Below are positions 18,988-27,479 of a stretch of DNA of 64,000 nt, one piece after another. The DNA comes from Ensifer adhaerens. GTDB taxonomy: Bacteria; Pseudomonadota; Alphaproteobacteria; Rhizobiales; Rhizobiaceae. The stretch's first letter is position 1, and every line of letters starts with the position of its first letter. The position numbers and the translations under genes are program-made. The stretch is taken from assembly GCF_000697965.2 (NCBI RefSeq), contig NZ_CP015880.1, positions 3,750,001 through 3,814,000 of the forward strand, written 5' to 3'. A model generated the notes under the pieces. That model made no database searches. It saw nothing but the letters and a program-made list of their open reading frames with translations, and was not told where the DNA came from.

Positions 18988-19611
18988 TCACTCGCTCTCG
19001 TTGCGGAAGGTGGCGGTCGCCACCATGAGATAGTCCTTCGGCATGCTTGAGCCGGCGGGCCGCAGGTTGGTGATGAACGGCCTGACGAGGTCCGTGAAGA
19101 CGCTCCAGCGATAATAGGCGCGAACCACGTTGAAGGAGCCGGGGCCGCCAGGAGCAAACTTGAAGCCGGTCGTGTCGATGTCGGTGGAATCGGCCTTCCG
19201 CGGGATCAGCACGGGAAACTTGCTGAGATCACTGACCGCCCTGACGTCCAGATAGAATTGCGAGGGTAGGCCGGCTTCAGTGGCCGAGCACTTCATCAGG
19301 ACCGAGATCTCGTCGCAGAACGCCTGGCGGAACTGAGCCTCGCTCATGTCGGTCTGTTTTCCCTGCTGGAAGGTGATCTGACCGGTGCGGACCTTGCGCG
19401 CCATCGTCTCCGTCGCATTCGCCAGGAGCTGGTCGCCGTAGAAGGCGGCGAAGGTTTCGAGCGAGGCGAAGATCACCACGAAGAAGGGAAGCGCGAGAAT
19501 GGCGAACTCGATACTCGTCGTGCCTTTGCGGTCGCGAAGGAAGCGGCTGAAAATGCCTTTTCGCCTTTTTTCGGCCCCGCTCGGCCGCCATGTTGCCTGC
19601 TCGATGTTCAT
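18988..19611 (-). CDS. TadE/TadG-like pilus assembly protein
   Basis: 207 residues; DRKGTTSIEFAILALPFFVV at about 28-47 is a classic TadE processing site and hydrophobic segment (G before the cleavage, E at +5). The periplasmic part has two Cys (CDEI, KCSA) that could pair. It is the first gene of a two-gene minus-strand operon with the shorter TadE-like gene. A Shine-Dalgarno is weak at the ATG 19611. It presumably works with the cpa/tad machinery encoded from 20399. Confidence 0.85.
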   Translation of the reverse strand: MNIEQATWRPSGAEKRRKGIFSRFLRDRKGTTSIEFAILALPFFVVIFASLETFAAFYGDQLLANATETMARKVRTGQITFQQGKQTDMSEAQFRQAFCDEISVLMKCSATEAGLPSQFYLDVRAVSDLSKFPVLIPRKADSTDIDTTGFKFAPGGPGSFNVVRAYYRWSVFTDLVRPFITNLRPAGSSMPKDYLMVATATFRNESE

Positions 19612-19727
19612 TGCGCCGTCCCATCATGTTACGCCAGACGGGCGGCAGATTATGGAGCAACCATTGATATTTCGTTCTCAGGGATGGTGCGCATTTTAAC
19701 GAACCACGCGCTTCGAACCCATAAAAA

Positions 19728-20141
19728 TCAATTGGTGCTACCTGTGGTTTTGCGTTCCGCGTGACGCTCACAATTTGGCGTGCAGGAGAGCACGGTGCGG
19801 GACGTTTGTTTATAGACGCGCACGGTGTTACCTTCGTCGATCGACACCAGGATCCGCTCGTCGACGATGGCGTTTCCGTCCTGATCGAGGATGACCAGGT
19901 TGGTGGTTCCGAAGTTGCGGCCGGTAATGACGATCGTACGGGCGTCCGCAACCGTCGCGTCCGCCACCTCGGCATTGCCGATGATGACCTTGCTGACCGG
20001 GCGATCGAGCTTCAATACGCGCGCATGATCCATATACACACGCATCATGTCGCTTTCGGCCGCGGCGGCAACCGATGGGGCGAGGGCGGCGATCGCGAAT
20101 GCGAATATGGCGGCTCGGCCGGTCGCGAATGGCGTGGTCAT
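19728..20141 (-). CDS. Orphan pilus-assembly N-terminal domain protein (secretin N0-like)
   Basis: 137 residues: signal peptide (about 1-28, ending AAAAES), then a single T2SS/T3SS pilus N-terminal domain as found at the N-terminus of CpaC. It shows MDHARVLKLDRPVSKVIIGNAEVADATV and GTTNLVILDQDGN, the same pattern as GLNKAVVVDLP...VADPSLADAV in CpaC of this locus. The short tail has two Cys (CTPNC). No secretin channel domain is present, so it is a free-standing periplasmic copy. It lies 116 bases upstream of the TadE-like operon on the same strand and divergent from the pilins. The function is likely an accessory of the pilus outer-membrane complex; inference only. Confidence 0.82.
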   Translation of the reverse strand: MTTPFATGRAAIFAFAIAALAPSVAAAAESDMMRVYMDHARVLKLDRPVSKVIIGNAEVADATVADARTIVITGRNFGTTNLVILDQDGNAIVDERILVSIDEGNTVRVYKQTSRTVLSCTPNCERHAERKTTGSTN

Positions 20142-20272
20142 GGCGGGTCCCTAGGTGGTGTTCACGCCATATTCACCGCTCTTGGTGAACGAACCGTTAA
20201 GTCGATTCTATCGAGGCCTTGCAGAGGCTTCGCCGTTTTCTGTTCGTTTACCCAAAAATCAGGGATGCTTCG

Positions 20273-20288
20273 TTAACCTTCAGGTAAC
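20273..20288 (+). promoter_or_regulatory. CtrA-like binding box upstream of the pilins
   Basis: TTAA (20273-20276), seven bases, then GTAAC (20284-20288) matches the full CtrA consensus TTAA-N7-TTAAC at 8 of 9 fixed positions. It lies 111 bases before the first pilin ATG in a 257-base divergent intergenic region that otherwise holds no gene. CtrA control of pilA is known in Caulobacter; here it is inferred from the motif. Confidence 0.6.
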
Positions 20289-20398
20289 CGCCTTCTTTAA
20301 GTCGATGGCAATGCGCCAGGACTAGTTTGGGGTTCATCCGATCAACGGCAACAGTTGGCGGAAGTGCTGAACAACAAACGTGAAGTAGGAGAATCATC

Positions 20399-20584
20399 AT
20401 GAAGAAGATTTTTGCCCGTCTGATGAAGGACGAGTCCGGCGCGACCGCCATCGAGTATGGCCTCATTGCCGCGCTCATCTCCGTTGCCCTGATCGCAGGC
20501 GCAACGACCCTCGGCAACTCGCTGAACAGCACGTTCAACGGCCTCGGCGGCAAGCTGACCAGCACCACGGCTGGCAAGCTCTAA
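20399..20584 (+). CDS. pilA: Flp-family type IVb pilin, copy 1
   Basis: 61-residue major Flp pilin. Leader MKKIFARLMKDESG ends in Gly14, then ATAIEYGLIAALISVALI, with Glu19 at +5 and Tyr20 at +6 of the mature protein as in all Flp pilins. The mature pilin is about 47 residues and would be processed by the CpaA peptidase encoded at 20913. AGGAG lies 7 bases before the ATG. The next gene is a close copy, differing at 12 of 61 residues. Confidence 0.96.
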   Translation: MKKIFARLMKDESGATAIEYGLIAALISVALIAGATTLGNSLNSTFNGLGGKLTSTTAGKL

Positions 20585-20612
20585 TCGGGAAAGCAAGCGA
20601 GGAGAAATTCGC

Positions 20613-20798
20613 ATGACGAAGATTTTCCATCGCCTGCTTCGGGATGAAACCGGCGCGACTGCCATTGAATATGGCCTGATCGCGGCTCTCATTTCCGTCG
20701 CCCTGATTGCTGGTGCAAGCACGCTCGGGAACTCGCTAGATTCCACGTTCAACGGGATCGGTGGCAAGATCACGACGAGCACGTCCGGCAAGCTCTGA
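20613..20798 (+). CDS. Flp-family type IVb pilin, copy 2
   Basis: 61-residue pilin paralogue with identical architecture: leader ending in Gly14, Glu19-Tyr20, one hydrophobic helix, and Ser/Thr/Gly-rich tail ending GKL. It starts 28 bases after copy 1 with its own AGGAG 8 bases before the ATG. The mature helix is identical to copy 1 over residues 14-35, and differences cluster in the leader and the tail. This is a tandem duplication; both look functional. A hairpin terminator follows at 20827. Confidence 0.95.
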   Translation: MTKIFHRLLRDETGATAIEYGLIAALISVALIAGASTLGNSLDSTFNGIGGKITTSTSGKL

Positions 20799-20826
20799 CG
20801 AACAGGTTTCGCAAGAACCTGTAATG

Positions 20827-20857
20827 GAGCCGCCCCCAAAAGGCGGCTCTATTGTTA
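20827..20857 (+). terminator. Terminator or attenuator after the pilins
   Basis: Perfect 8-bp stem GAGCCGCC/GGCGGCTC (20827-20834 with 20842-20849), then TATTGTTAT. It lies 28 bases after the second pilin and 56 before cpaA. It probably leaves abundant pilin mRNA and limits read-through into the assembly genes. Confidence 0.8.
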
Positions 20858-20912
20858 TCTGGAAGCCAGCAGGCATCGCAGATTGTTTGCTCTCACTTCG
20901 GAGGCAGGAAGC

Positions 20913-21425
20913 ATGATTGAAGCTGCCATATTCGTGGTCTTCCCTTTTTGCCTGGGATTTGCGGCGTTTTCCGACCTGCTGACGATGACGATCCCGAACC
21001 GTGTTTCGGTGATCCTGCTTGGTGCCTTTTTCCTGGTGGCGCCAATGTCCGGCTTGGGGTTCGCCGAGATCGGCCTGCATCTGCTCGCGGCCGCCGCAGT
21101 CTTTGCCGCATGTTTTGCCCTGTTTGCGACGAACGTGATGGGCGGCGGGGACGCGAAGCTCCTGACGGCCTGCGCCATCTGGTTCGGCCTGACGTCGTCG
21201 TTGACGGCCTTCCTGCTTTATGTCTCGATCTTCGGCGGCGTGCTGACGCTCGCGGTGCTTTTGTTGCGCCAGCAGGAGGATACGATCCTTGCGAGCGGCA
21301 TTCCTTTCCCGCAGCTTTTGCTCACGGCCAAGAAAATTCCTTACGGGATCGCGATCGCGCTTGGGGGCTTTGCCGCCTATCCCTCGTCGCCGCTTATGGA
21401 GGCGGCCTTCGCGCGGCTCACTTGA
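20913..21425 (+). CDS. cpaA: Prepilin peptidase CpaA (TadV)
   Basis: 170-residue membrane aspartic peptidase of family A24 that removes pilin and pseudopilin leaders. The two catalytic Asp are in AFSDLLTM (Asp21) and MGGGDAKL (GxGD, Asp80). About five or six hydrophobic segments are present; the N-terminal methylase domain of PilD enzymes is absent, as normal for CpaA. ATG 20913 has GGAGG 8 bases upstream and is preferred over a TTG at 20883. It processes the two pilins and probably the TadE-like proteins. Confidence 0.92.
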   Translation: MIEAAIFVVFPFCLGFAAFSDLLTMTIPNRVSVILLGAFFLVAPMSGLGFAEIGLHLLAAAAVFAACFALFATNVMGGGDAKLLTACAIWFGLTSSLTAFLLYVSIFGGVLTLAVLLLRQQEDTILASGIPFPQLLLTAKKIPYGIAIALGGFAAYPSSPLMEAAFARLT

Positions 21426-21435
21426 GAGGCATTTG

Positions 21436-21456
21436 AGCTGACTGGTCAGCTTTTGT
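21436..21456 (+). terminator. Terminator-like hairpin between cpaA and cpaB
   Basis: AGCTGA-CTGG-TCAGCT (21436-21451), a perfect stem, then TTTGTT. It starts 11 bases after the cpaA stop. The other 90 bases up to cpaB are AT-rich with two GTTAAC/GTTAACC stretches, suggesting that cpaB has its own promoter, though no clear -35/-10 pair was identified. Confidence 0.65.
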
Positions 21457-21546
21457 TAACTGCGCTCATAAGTAATCCGTTAACCATAATTACACCAATT
21501 CCTGATCAATCTGAGCCTGGCATTTTTTCGGGGCTCGGAAACAATC

Positions 21547-22356
21547 ATGAAACCGGTTCGCATCATCATACTGGCAGTGGCCGTTCTCTCGGCTGCGATG
21601 GCCGGTCTTTTGGCGATGAGGCTGACGGGCGCGCCTGCGCCACAGATGGCTGAACCGGTCGTCGAGCGTGCCCCCACCGTCAATGTGCTTGTCGCCAGCA
21701 AGAGCCTGCCCGTCGGATCGCGACTGGGCGGCGACAGCATCCAATGGATGGCCTGGCCGAAGGACGGCGTGGTCGATGGCATCATTACCGAAGAAAATCA
21801 GCCGACCGCGATCGATGATCTGAGCGGTGCCGTCGTGCGTCTGCCGATCTTCAACGGCGAACCCGTGCGCCACGAAAAGGTGGCAGATTCGTCCAGCCGC
21901 ATCATGTCGTCGCTGCTGCCGGCCGGCAAGCGCGCCGTTGCGACCGAAATCACGGTCGCAACCGGTGCCGGTGGCTTCATCCTGCCGAACGACCGCGTCG
22001 ACGTGATCATGGTGCGCAAGGGTGATGGCGAACTCTACCTGACCGAAACCGTGCTCAGCAATGTGCGTGTGCTCGCGATCGACCAACAGGTCGAGGAAAA
22101 GGATGACGGCACCAAGGCGGTGGTTGGAACCACGGCCACGCTGGAACTTACGCCCGACCAGTCGAAAGTGATGACGGTCGCGCAGCAGATGGCGGAACGT
22201 ATTTCGCTGGCGCTCCGAAGCGTCGCCGACGCGCAGGAGTCTGACACGGACGCCGCGGACTATCTGCTGAGCGGCGACGGCCAACCGAACATTCAGGTCA
22301 TCAAGTCCGGCTCCATCGTCAAGGGCGATGGAACGGTCGGCCAGACGCAGCAATGA
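21547..22356 (+). CDS. cpaB: Flp pilus assembly protein CpaB (RcpC)
   Basis: 269 residues: N-terminal hydrophobic segment (about 4-23), SAF domain (VNVLVASKSLPVGSRLGGDSIQWMAWP, about 48-74) and a C-terminal RcpC domain with GGFILPNDRVDVIMV. Acts in the periplasm at the base of the secretin, with CpaC. Starts a run of closely spaced genes: cpaC overlaps its stop by 4 bases. The tail is Gln-rich and probably flexible. Confidence 0.93.
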   Translation: MKPVRIIILAVAVLSAAMAGLLAMRLTGAPAPQMAEPVVERAPTVNVLVASKSLPVGSRLGGDSIQWMAWPKDGVVDGIITEENQPTAIDDLSGAVVRLPIFNGEPVRHEKVADSSSRIMSSLLPAGKRAVATEITVATGAGGFILPNDRVDVIMVRKGDGELYLTETVLSNVRVLAIDQQVEEKDDGTKAVVGTTATLELTPDQSKVMTVAQQMAERISLALRSVADAQESDTDAADYLLSGDGQPNIQVIKSGSIVKGDGTVGQTQQ

Positions 22357-23930
22357 CAGACACGAGCAGGAACCAGGTGAGAACGGGGCATAAGGTGAAA
22401 CGGAGCGGAAACAAATTTCGGGCGTCTGTCGCAGCCGGCCTATCATTCTGCCTGGCGGTTACCGGCATGTATCTGCCGGCGCCGACGGAAGCGTTTGCCG
22501 GCGCGTCCTCGGTCGTCCGCATCGTCGAAAGCGGCCCCGGCGTGAAGAAGAAGGTCAGCCTCGGTTTGAACAAGGCCGTAGTCGTCGATTTGCCTGCAGA
22601 CGCGCATGATATCCTCGTTGCCGACCCGTCTCTCGCCGACGCCGTGACCCGTACGTCGCGGCGCATCTACCTCTTCGGCAAGTCCGTCGGCCAGACCAAC
22701 ATCTTCGTCTTCGGTCCCAATGGCGAGGAGATCGTCTCCCTCGACATCGAGGTCGAGCGCGACGTCTCCAGCCTTCAGTCCAACCTGCGCCGCTTCATTC
22801 CGGACGCCGATATCAATGTCGAGATCGTCTCGGACAACATCGTGCTGACCGGCACCGTGCGCACACCGCTCGATTCCACCCGTGCCGTCGACCTTGCCAA
22901 GGCCTTTCTTCAGGGCGGTGAGGCGACCACGCGCAACATCACGGCCCAGGGCAACAATGGTGACGCCGATATTTTCGCCGAAGACCGCCAGGTGTCGCAG
23001 ATCGTCAATCTCCTGACTATCGATGGCGACGACCAGGTCAATCTCAAGGTCACCGTGGCCGAGGTCAGCCGCCAGGTGCTGAAACAGCTCGGCTTCAACG
23101 GCCGTGTTGGCGACGGCGAAAGCGGGATTGCTTTCCGAAATCCGGCCAACCTCGGCGATGCGGTCGGCGTCGGCGTGAACGCGATCATCAACAAGACGGT
23201 CGGCGGCACAGTGATTTCCAGCTACATTAACGCGATGGAGCAGGCTGGCGTCATGCGGACGCTGGCTGAGCCAAGCCTGACGGCGATTTCGGGCCAAGAA
23301 GCCAAGTTCTACGTCGGCGGCGAGTTTCGCCTGCCCGGAACCCAGGAAGTCACGATTGATGACAAGACCGGCGAGGAAAAGGTTACACGCGAAGTCAACG
23401 ATGTCGAATACGGTATCCGCCTGAACTTCAAGCCGGTCGTCCTCGGCCCAGGGCGCATCAGCCTGAAGATCGAGACGAACGTCTCCGAGCCTACCTACGA
23501 GGGATCCGTCGTCACCGGCAACGGCAGGAACGCGATCCCTGGCAACACCTTCCTCGGCATCCGCAAGCGCGAGGCATCGACCAGCGTCGAACTGCCGTCC
23601 GGTGGTTCAATCGTGATCGCCGGCCTGGTTCAGGACAACATTCGCCAGGCGATGTCCGGCCTGCCGGGCGCTTCGAAGATCCCGGTGCTGGGCACGCTGT
23701 TCCGCAGCAAGGACTTCGTGCGCAACGAGACCGAACTGGTCATCATCGCCACGCCTTATCTGGTCCGTCCGGTCGCCAGAAGTGCGATCTCCCGACCCGA
23801 CGACAACTTCAATCCGGCCAACGATCTCGACAGCTACTTCCTCGGCCGCGTGAACCGCATTTACGGCCGGCCGGAAGCGGCCGCTCCGGCAGGCCGTTAC
23901 CACGGCAACGTTGGCTTCATCTACAAATAG
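22353..23930 (+). CDS. cpaC: Flp pilus outer-membrane secretin CpaC (RcpA)
   Basis: 525 residues. A signal peptide (about 27-49, ending EAFAGA) is followed by a pilus N-terminal domain (about 60-135: KKKVSLGLNKAVVVDLP), a BON-like region (VEIVSDNIVLTGTV) and the C-terminal secretin domain with VPVLGTLF-type motif (KIPVLGTLFRS) and TELVIIATPYLVRP. It forms the outer-membrane channel through which the pilus passes. Coupled to cpaB by an ATGA overlap. The orphan protein at 19728-20141 repeats its first periplasmic domain. Confidence 0.95.
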   Translation: MTDTSRNQVRTGHKVKRSGNKFRASVAAGLSFCLAVTGMYLPAPTEAFAGASSVVRIVESGPGVKKKVSLGLNKAVVVDLPADAHDILVADPSLADAVTRTSRRIYLFGKSVGQTNIFVFGPNGEEIVSLDIEVERDVSSLQSNLRRFIPDADINVEIVSDNIVLTGTVRTPLDSTRAVDLAKAFLQGGEATTRNITAQGNNGDADIFAEDRQVSQIVNLLTIDGDDQVNLKVTVAEVSRQVLKQLGFNGRVGDGESGIAFRNPANLGDAVGVGVNAIINKTVGGTVISSYINAMEQAGVMRTLAEPSLTAISGQEAKFYVGGEFRLPGTQEVTIDDKTGEEKVTREVNDVEYGIRLNFKPVVLGPGRISLKIETNVSEPTYEGSVVTGNGRNAIPGNTFLGIRKREASTSVELPSGGSIVIAGLVQDNIRQAMSGLPGASKIPVLGTLFRSKDFVRNETELVIIATPYLVRPVARSAISRPDDNFNPANDLDSYFLGRVNRIYGRPEAAAPAGRYHGNVGFIYK

Positions 23931-23938
23931 GCTGGGTC

Positions 23939-24682
23939 ATGACGCTTCGAACCGATTTCCACGTGAATTCCGAAAGGCCGAACGCCATGTCCTCAGGTCC
24001 GTCCGGAACATTCATCCGTCGCATGAGCCGGGCAGCCGTCCTGGTGCTGGCCGGTGCCCTGCTTGCCGGTTGCGGCACGAGGGACAATCTCGCGACTGGC
24101 TCCATCCCCGATGACTACCGCACCCGGCATCCGATTGTGCTCGCCGAGGGGGAACGCGTCATCGACATCCCGATCGCCTCGGGCGATCGCCGTCTTACTC
24201 AGGGTACGCGCGATGTCGTCGCCGGTTTTGCGGCCGACTATCGCAACTCGGCAAGCGGCGTCGTGCAGATCATGATGCCGCGGGGCGCTGCCAACAGCCA
24301 CGCCGCCCAGGCGATGCGCCGGGAAATCCGCGGCGTGCTGGTGAATGCAGGCGTACCGGCCAAGAGGTTGCTGGAGACGAGCTACGACGCCGGACCCTAT
24401 GGCGACGCGGCCCCTATCCGTCTGAGCTATGTGGCGATCACGGCACAGACGGGACCTTGCGGCACCTGGCCGGAAGACCTGAACCTCAACACCTTGGAAA
24501 ACAAGAACTATTACAACTTCGGTTGCGCCTCGCAATCGAACCTGGCGGCCCAGCTTGCCAACCCGACGGACCTCCTCGGTCCGCGTCAGATGTCGCCGAT
24601 CGACGCCGAGCAACGCGGCCAGGTGATCACGGATTGGCGTGGAACCGAGAAGAAGGACGGCACGGTCATCACCTTCAACTGA
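23939..24682 (+). CDS. cpaD: Flp pilus assembly lipoprotein CpaD
   Basis: 247 residues: lipoprotein signal with lipobox LLAGC (about Cys45), then the CpaD domain with ANSHAAQAMRREI and a conserved Cys in TGPCGTWPEDL and NFGCASQSNLAAQLANPTDLLGPR. Probably the pilotin or periplasmic partner of the CpaC secretin. ATG 23939 follows cpaC by 8 bases; ATG 23987 (MSSGPSG) is an equally good start from the signal-peptide viewpoint. Confidence 0.92.
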   Translation: MTLRTDFHVNSERPNAMSSGPSGTFIRRMSRAAVLVLAGALLAGCGTRDNLATGSIPDDYRTRHPIVLAEGERVIDIPIASGDRRLTQGTRDVVAGFAADYRNSASGVVQIMMPRGAANSHAAQAMRREIRGVLVNAGVPAKRLLETSYDAGPYGDAAPIRLSYVAITAQTGPCGTWPEDLNLNTLENKNYYNFGCASQSNLAAQLANPTDLLGPRQMSPIDAEQRGQVITDWRGTEKKDGTVITFN

Positions 24683-24700
24683 TATCGGCTGGATGAAAAG

Positions 24701-25987
24701 ATGAGTACCATCGATTACAGGATCGAGACTGGCACCGAGGGGGACGACCCGTCCTTCGATGCGCGTATGAGCGATCTGGAGCAGGTTCGTCCGTTGCCGC
24801 GGATTTCGATCCACGCGTTTTGCGAAAGCAACGCGATGTTGCAGCTGATGGAGCGGTGCGGCCAGGATCGGCGCATGGCGAAAGTTAGCCTGCGCATCAA
24901 CAGCGGCAGCATCGATGCCGCCGCCAACATGTTCGCGACCGTATCGACGCCCAACCTGATCATTCTCGAGACGGCGACGGAACCTCGGTCGCTGCTGACC
25001 GAACTGGCGCCGCTGGCGGAAGTCTGTGACCCCAGCACCAAGGTGATCCTCGTCGGCAAGCACAACGATATCGGGCTCTACCGCGAACTCATCCGCAACG
25101 GCATTTCCGAATACATGGTCGCGCCGGTCTCGATGCCGGACATTCTCACTGCCGTTTCGGCGATCTTCGTCGACCCGGATGCCGAGCCCTTGGGGCGAAG
25201 CATCGCCTTCATCGGTGCGAAGGGCGGTTGTGGATCGTCCGTGATCGCGCACAATTGCGCCTGGGGCATCTCCAGCCTATTCTCGACCGAAACGATTCTC
25301 GCTGATCTCGACTTGCCCTATGGCACCGCCAACATCGATTTCGACCAGGATCCGCCGCAGGGCATCGCCGAGGCGGTCTTTGCGCCGGAGCGCCTGGACG
25401 AGGTATTTCTCGATCGCCTGCTGACCAAGTGCTCCGAGCACCTGTCGCTGCTTGCGGCACCTTCGATGCTCGACCGCGCCTATGATTTCGAGACCGGGGC
25501 TTTCCACCCCATCCTCGAGATCCTGCAGCGCAGCGCCCCCGTCTCCGTTCTCGACATTCCGCATCTGTGGACGGACTGGACACGGTCCGTGCTCGGCGAA
25601 GCCGACGAGGTGGTGATCACGGCGATCCCGGACCTTGCGAGCCTGCGCAACACCAAGAACCTGCTCGACGCCCTGAAGAGGCTGCGCCCCAACGACAAGC
25701 CGCCCCACCTGGTGCTGAACCAGGTCGGCATGCCGAAACGGCCGGAGATCGCCGCCAACGAGTTCTGTGATTCGCTGGAAATCGAAGCCGCGGCCATCAT
25801 TCCCTTCGATGCTGCCCTGTTCGGTAACGCTTCGAACAGCGGGCGGATGATCGCCGAAATCGACAAGAAAGCGCCGGCTGCTGAAACCTTCTCGCAGCTC
25901 GCACATCTTCTGACCGGCCGCGTGACGATGAAGAAGGCCCGGCGCGGCGGCCTCGGCAAGATGCTTGCAGCGCTCGGCAGGAAATAG
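24701..25987 (+). CDS. cpaE: Flp pilus localisation ATPase CpaE (TadZ)
   Basis: 428 residues: N-terminal receiver-like domain (about 35-155) and C-terminal MinD/ParA-type ATPase (from about 167) with deviant Walker A GAKGGCGSSVIAHN and switch LADLDLPYGTANIDF. The Walker A has Ser-Ser where Lys/Ser-Thr is usual, as in other CpaE proteins. Directs pilus machinery to a cell pole in relatives. The C-terminus is basic (KKARRGGLGKMLAALGRK). The gene lies 18 bases after cpaD. Confidence 0.93.
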   Translation: MSTIDYRIETGTEGDDPSFDARMSDLEQVRPLPRISIHAFCESNAMLQLMERCGQDRRMAKVSLRINSGSIDAAANMFATVSTPNLIILETATEPRSLLTELAPLAEVCDPSTKVILVGKHNDIGLYRELIRNGISEYMVAPVSMPDILTAVSAIFVDPDAEPLGRSIAFIGAKGGCGSSVIAHNCAWGISSLFSTETILADLDLPYGTANIDFDQDPPQGIAEAVFAPERLDEVFLDRLLTKCSEHLSLLAAPSMLDRAYDFETGAFHPILEILQRSAPVSVLDIPHLWTDWTRSVLGEADEVVITAIPDLASLRNTKNLLDALKRLRPNDKPPHLVLNQVGMPKRPEIAANEFCDSLEIEAAAIIPFDAALFGNASNSGRMIAEIDKKAPAAETFSQLAHLLTGRVTMKKARRGGLGKMLAALGRK

Positions 25988-26004
25988 GACGTAGGATTAC
26001 GCAG

Positions 26005-27471
26005 ATGTTTGGCAAGCGCGGAAACGAAGGCTTCGGCAAAGGCGGCGGCACCCCGGTTTCCGCCCCTCCGCCGATCGTGGCTGCGGTGCAAGCGCCGGTG
26101 GTCGAGCGCGCCGTTCCGGTTCTTGCCGAAACGCCCTCCGCTGGTGCCAGGCCGCCGACGCCCGCTCCGCCGGCAAGACGGCGGCAGGCGCGGACGGAAG
26201 ACTACTACGACACGAAATCGCAGGTCTTCTCCGCGCTGATCGACACGATCGATCTGTCGCAGCTCGCCAAGCTCGATACGGAGAGCGCGCGCGAGGAAAT
26301 CCGCGATATCGTCAACGACATCATCACGATCAAGAACTTCGCGATGTCGATCTCCGAGCAGGAGGAATTGCTCGACGATATCTGCAACGACGTTCTGGGG
26401 TACGGTCCGCTCGAACCGCTGCTTGCCCGCGACGACATCGCCGACATCATGGTCAACGGTGCAGGCCAGACCTTCATCGAAGTCGCCGGTAAAGTGCAGG
26501 AATCGGAAATCCGCTTCCGCGACAACGCGCAGCTTCTTTCGATCTGCCAGCGCATCGTCGGCCAGGTCGGTCGCCGCGTCGACGAATCGAGCCCGATCTG
26601 CGACGCCCGCCTGCCGGACGGGTCCCGCGTCAACGTCATTGCCCCACCGCTCGCCATCGACGGCACGGCGCTTACCATCCGCAAGTTCAAGAAAGACAAG
26701 CTGACGCTCGAGCAGCTGGTCCGCTTCGGCTCGATAACGCCAGAGGGCGCCGTTCTCCTGCAGATTATCGGTCGCGTCCGCTGCAACATCGTCATTTCGG
26801 GCGGCACGGGCTCGGGCAAGACGACGCTTCTCAATTGCCTGACACGCTATATCGACACGGATGAGCGCGTGATCACCTGCGAAGACACGGCCGAACTCCA
26901 ATTGCAGCAGCCGCATGTCGTGCGCCTCGAAACCCGCCCACCGAACATCGAAGGCGAAGGCGAGATCACCATGCGCGATCTCATCAAGAACTGCCTGCGC
27001 ATGCGCCCCGAACGCATCATCGTCGGCGAAGTGCGCGGCCCGGAAGTCTTCGACCTGTTGCAGGCGATGAACACCGGCCATGACGGCTCGATGGGAACCA
27101 TCCACGCCAACACGCCGCGCGAATGCCTGAGCCGCATGGAATCTATGATCGCGCTTGGCGGTTATACGCTGCCGGCAAAGACCGTGCGCGAGATCATCGC
27201 CGGATCGGTGGACGTGATCATCCAGGCGTCCCGCCTTCGCGATGGTTCCCGCCGCATCACCCACATCACCGAGGTGGTGGGCATGGAAGGCGACGTGATC
27301 ATCACCCAGGACCTGATGCGCTACGAGATCGATGGCGAAGACGCCGGCGGGCGGATCATCGGCCGCCACATGTCGACCGGCATCGGCCGGCCGCACTTCT
27401 GGGATCGCGCGCGCTACTTCAACGAGGACAAGCGACTGGCCGCGACCCTCGACGCGATGGACAAGGGCTAG
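26005..27471 (+). CDS. cpaF: Flp pilus secretion ATPase CpaF (TadA)
   Basis: 488-residue type II/IV secretion ATPase that powers pilin assembly at the inner membrane. A Pro/Ala-rich leader (about 15-60) precedes the N-terminal domain. The core has Walker A GGTGSGKT (266-273), Asp box, Walker B-like [13 protein letters not shown] and the His box [17 protein letters not shown]. The length matches CpaF. It follows cpaE by 17 bases and leads into tadB. Confidence 0.95.
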   Translation: MFGKRGNEGFGKGGGTPVSAPPPIVAAVQAPVVERAVPVLAETPSAGARPPTPAPPARRRQARTEDYYDTKSQVFSALIDTIDLSQLAKLDTESAREEIRDIVNDIITIKNFAMSISEQEELLDDICNDVLGYGPLEPLLARDDIADIMVNGAGQTFIEVAGKVQESEIRFRDNAQLLSICQRIVGQVGRRVDESSPICDARLPDGSRVNVIAPPLAIDGTALTIRKFKKDKLTLEQLVRFGSITPEGAVLLQIIGRVRCNIVISGGTGSGKTTLLNCLTRYIDTDERVITCEDTAELQLQQPHVVRLETRPPNIEGEGEITMRDLIKNCLRMRPERIIVGEVRGPEVFDLLQAMNTGHDGSMGTIHANTPRECLSRMESMIALGGYTLPAKTVREIIAGSVDVIIQASRLRDGSRRITHITEVVGMEGDVIITQDLMRYEIDGEDAGGRIIGRHMSTGIGRPHFWDRARYFNEDKRLAATLDAMDKG

Positions 27472-27479
27472 GAGCTGCG

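Noticed and set aside
25480..27396. 638-codon antisense frame opposite cpaE-cpaF
   Set aside because: Shadow of the conserved plus-strand genes; no recognisable domain.
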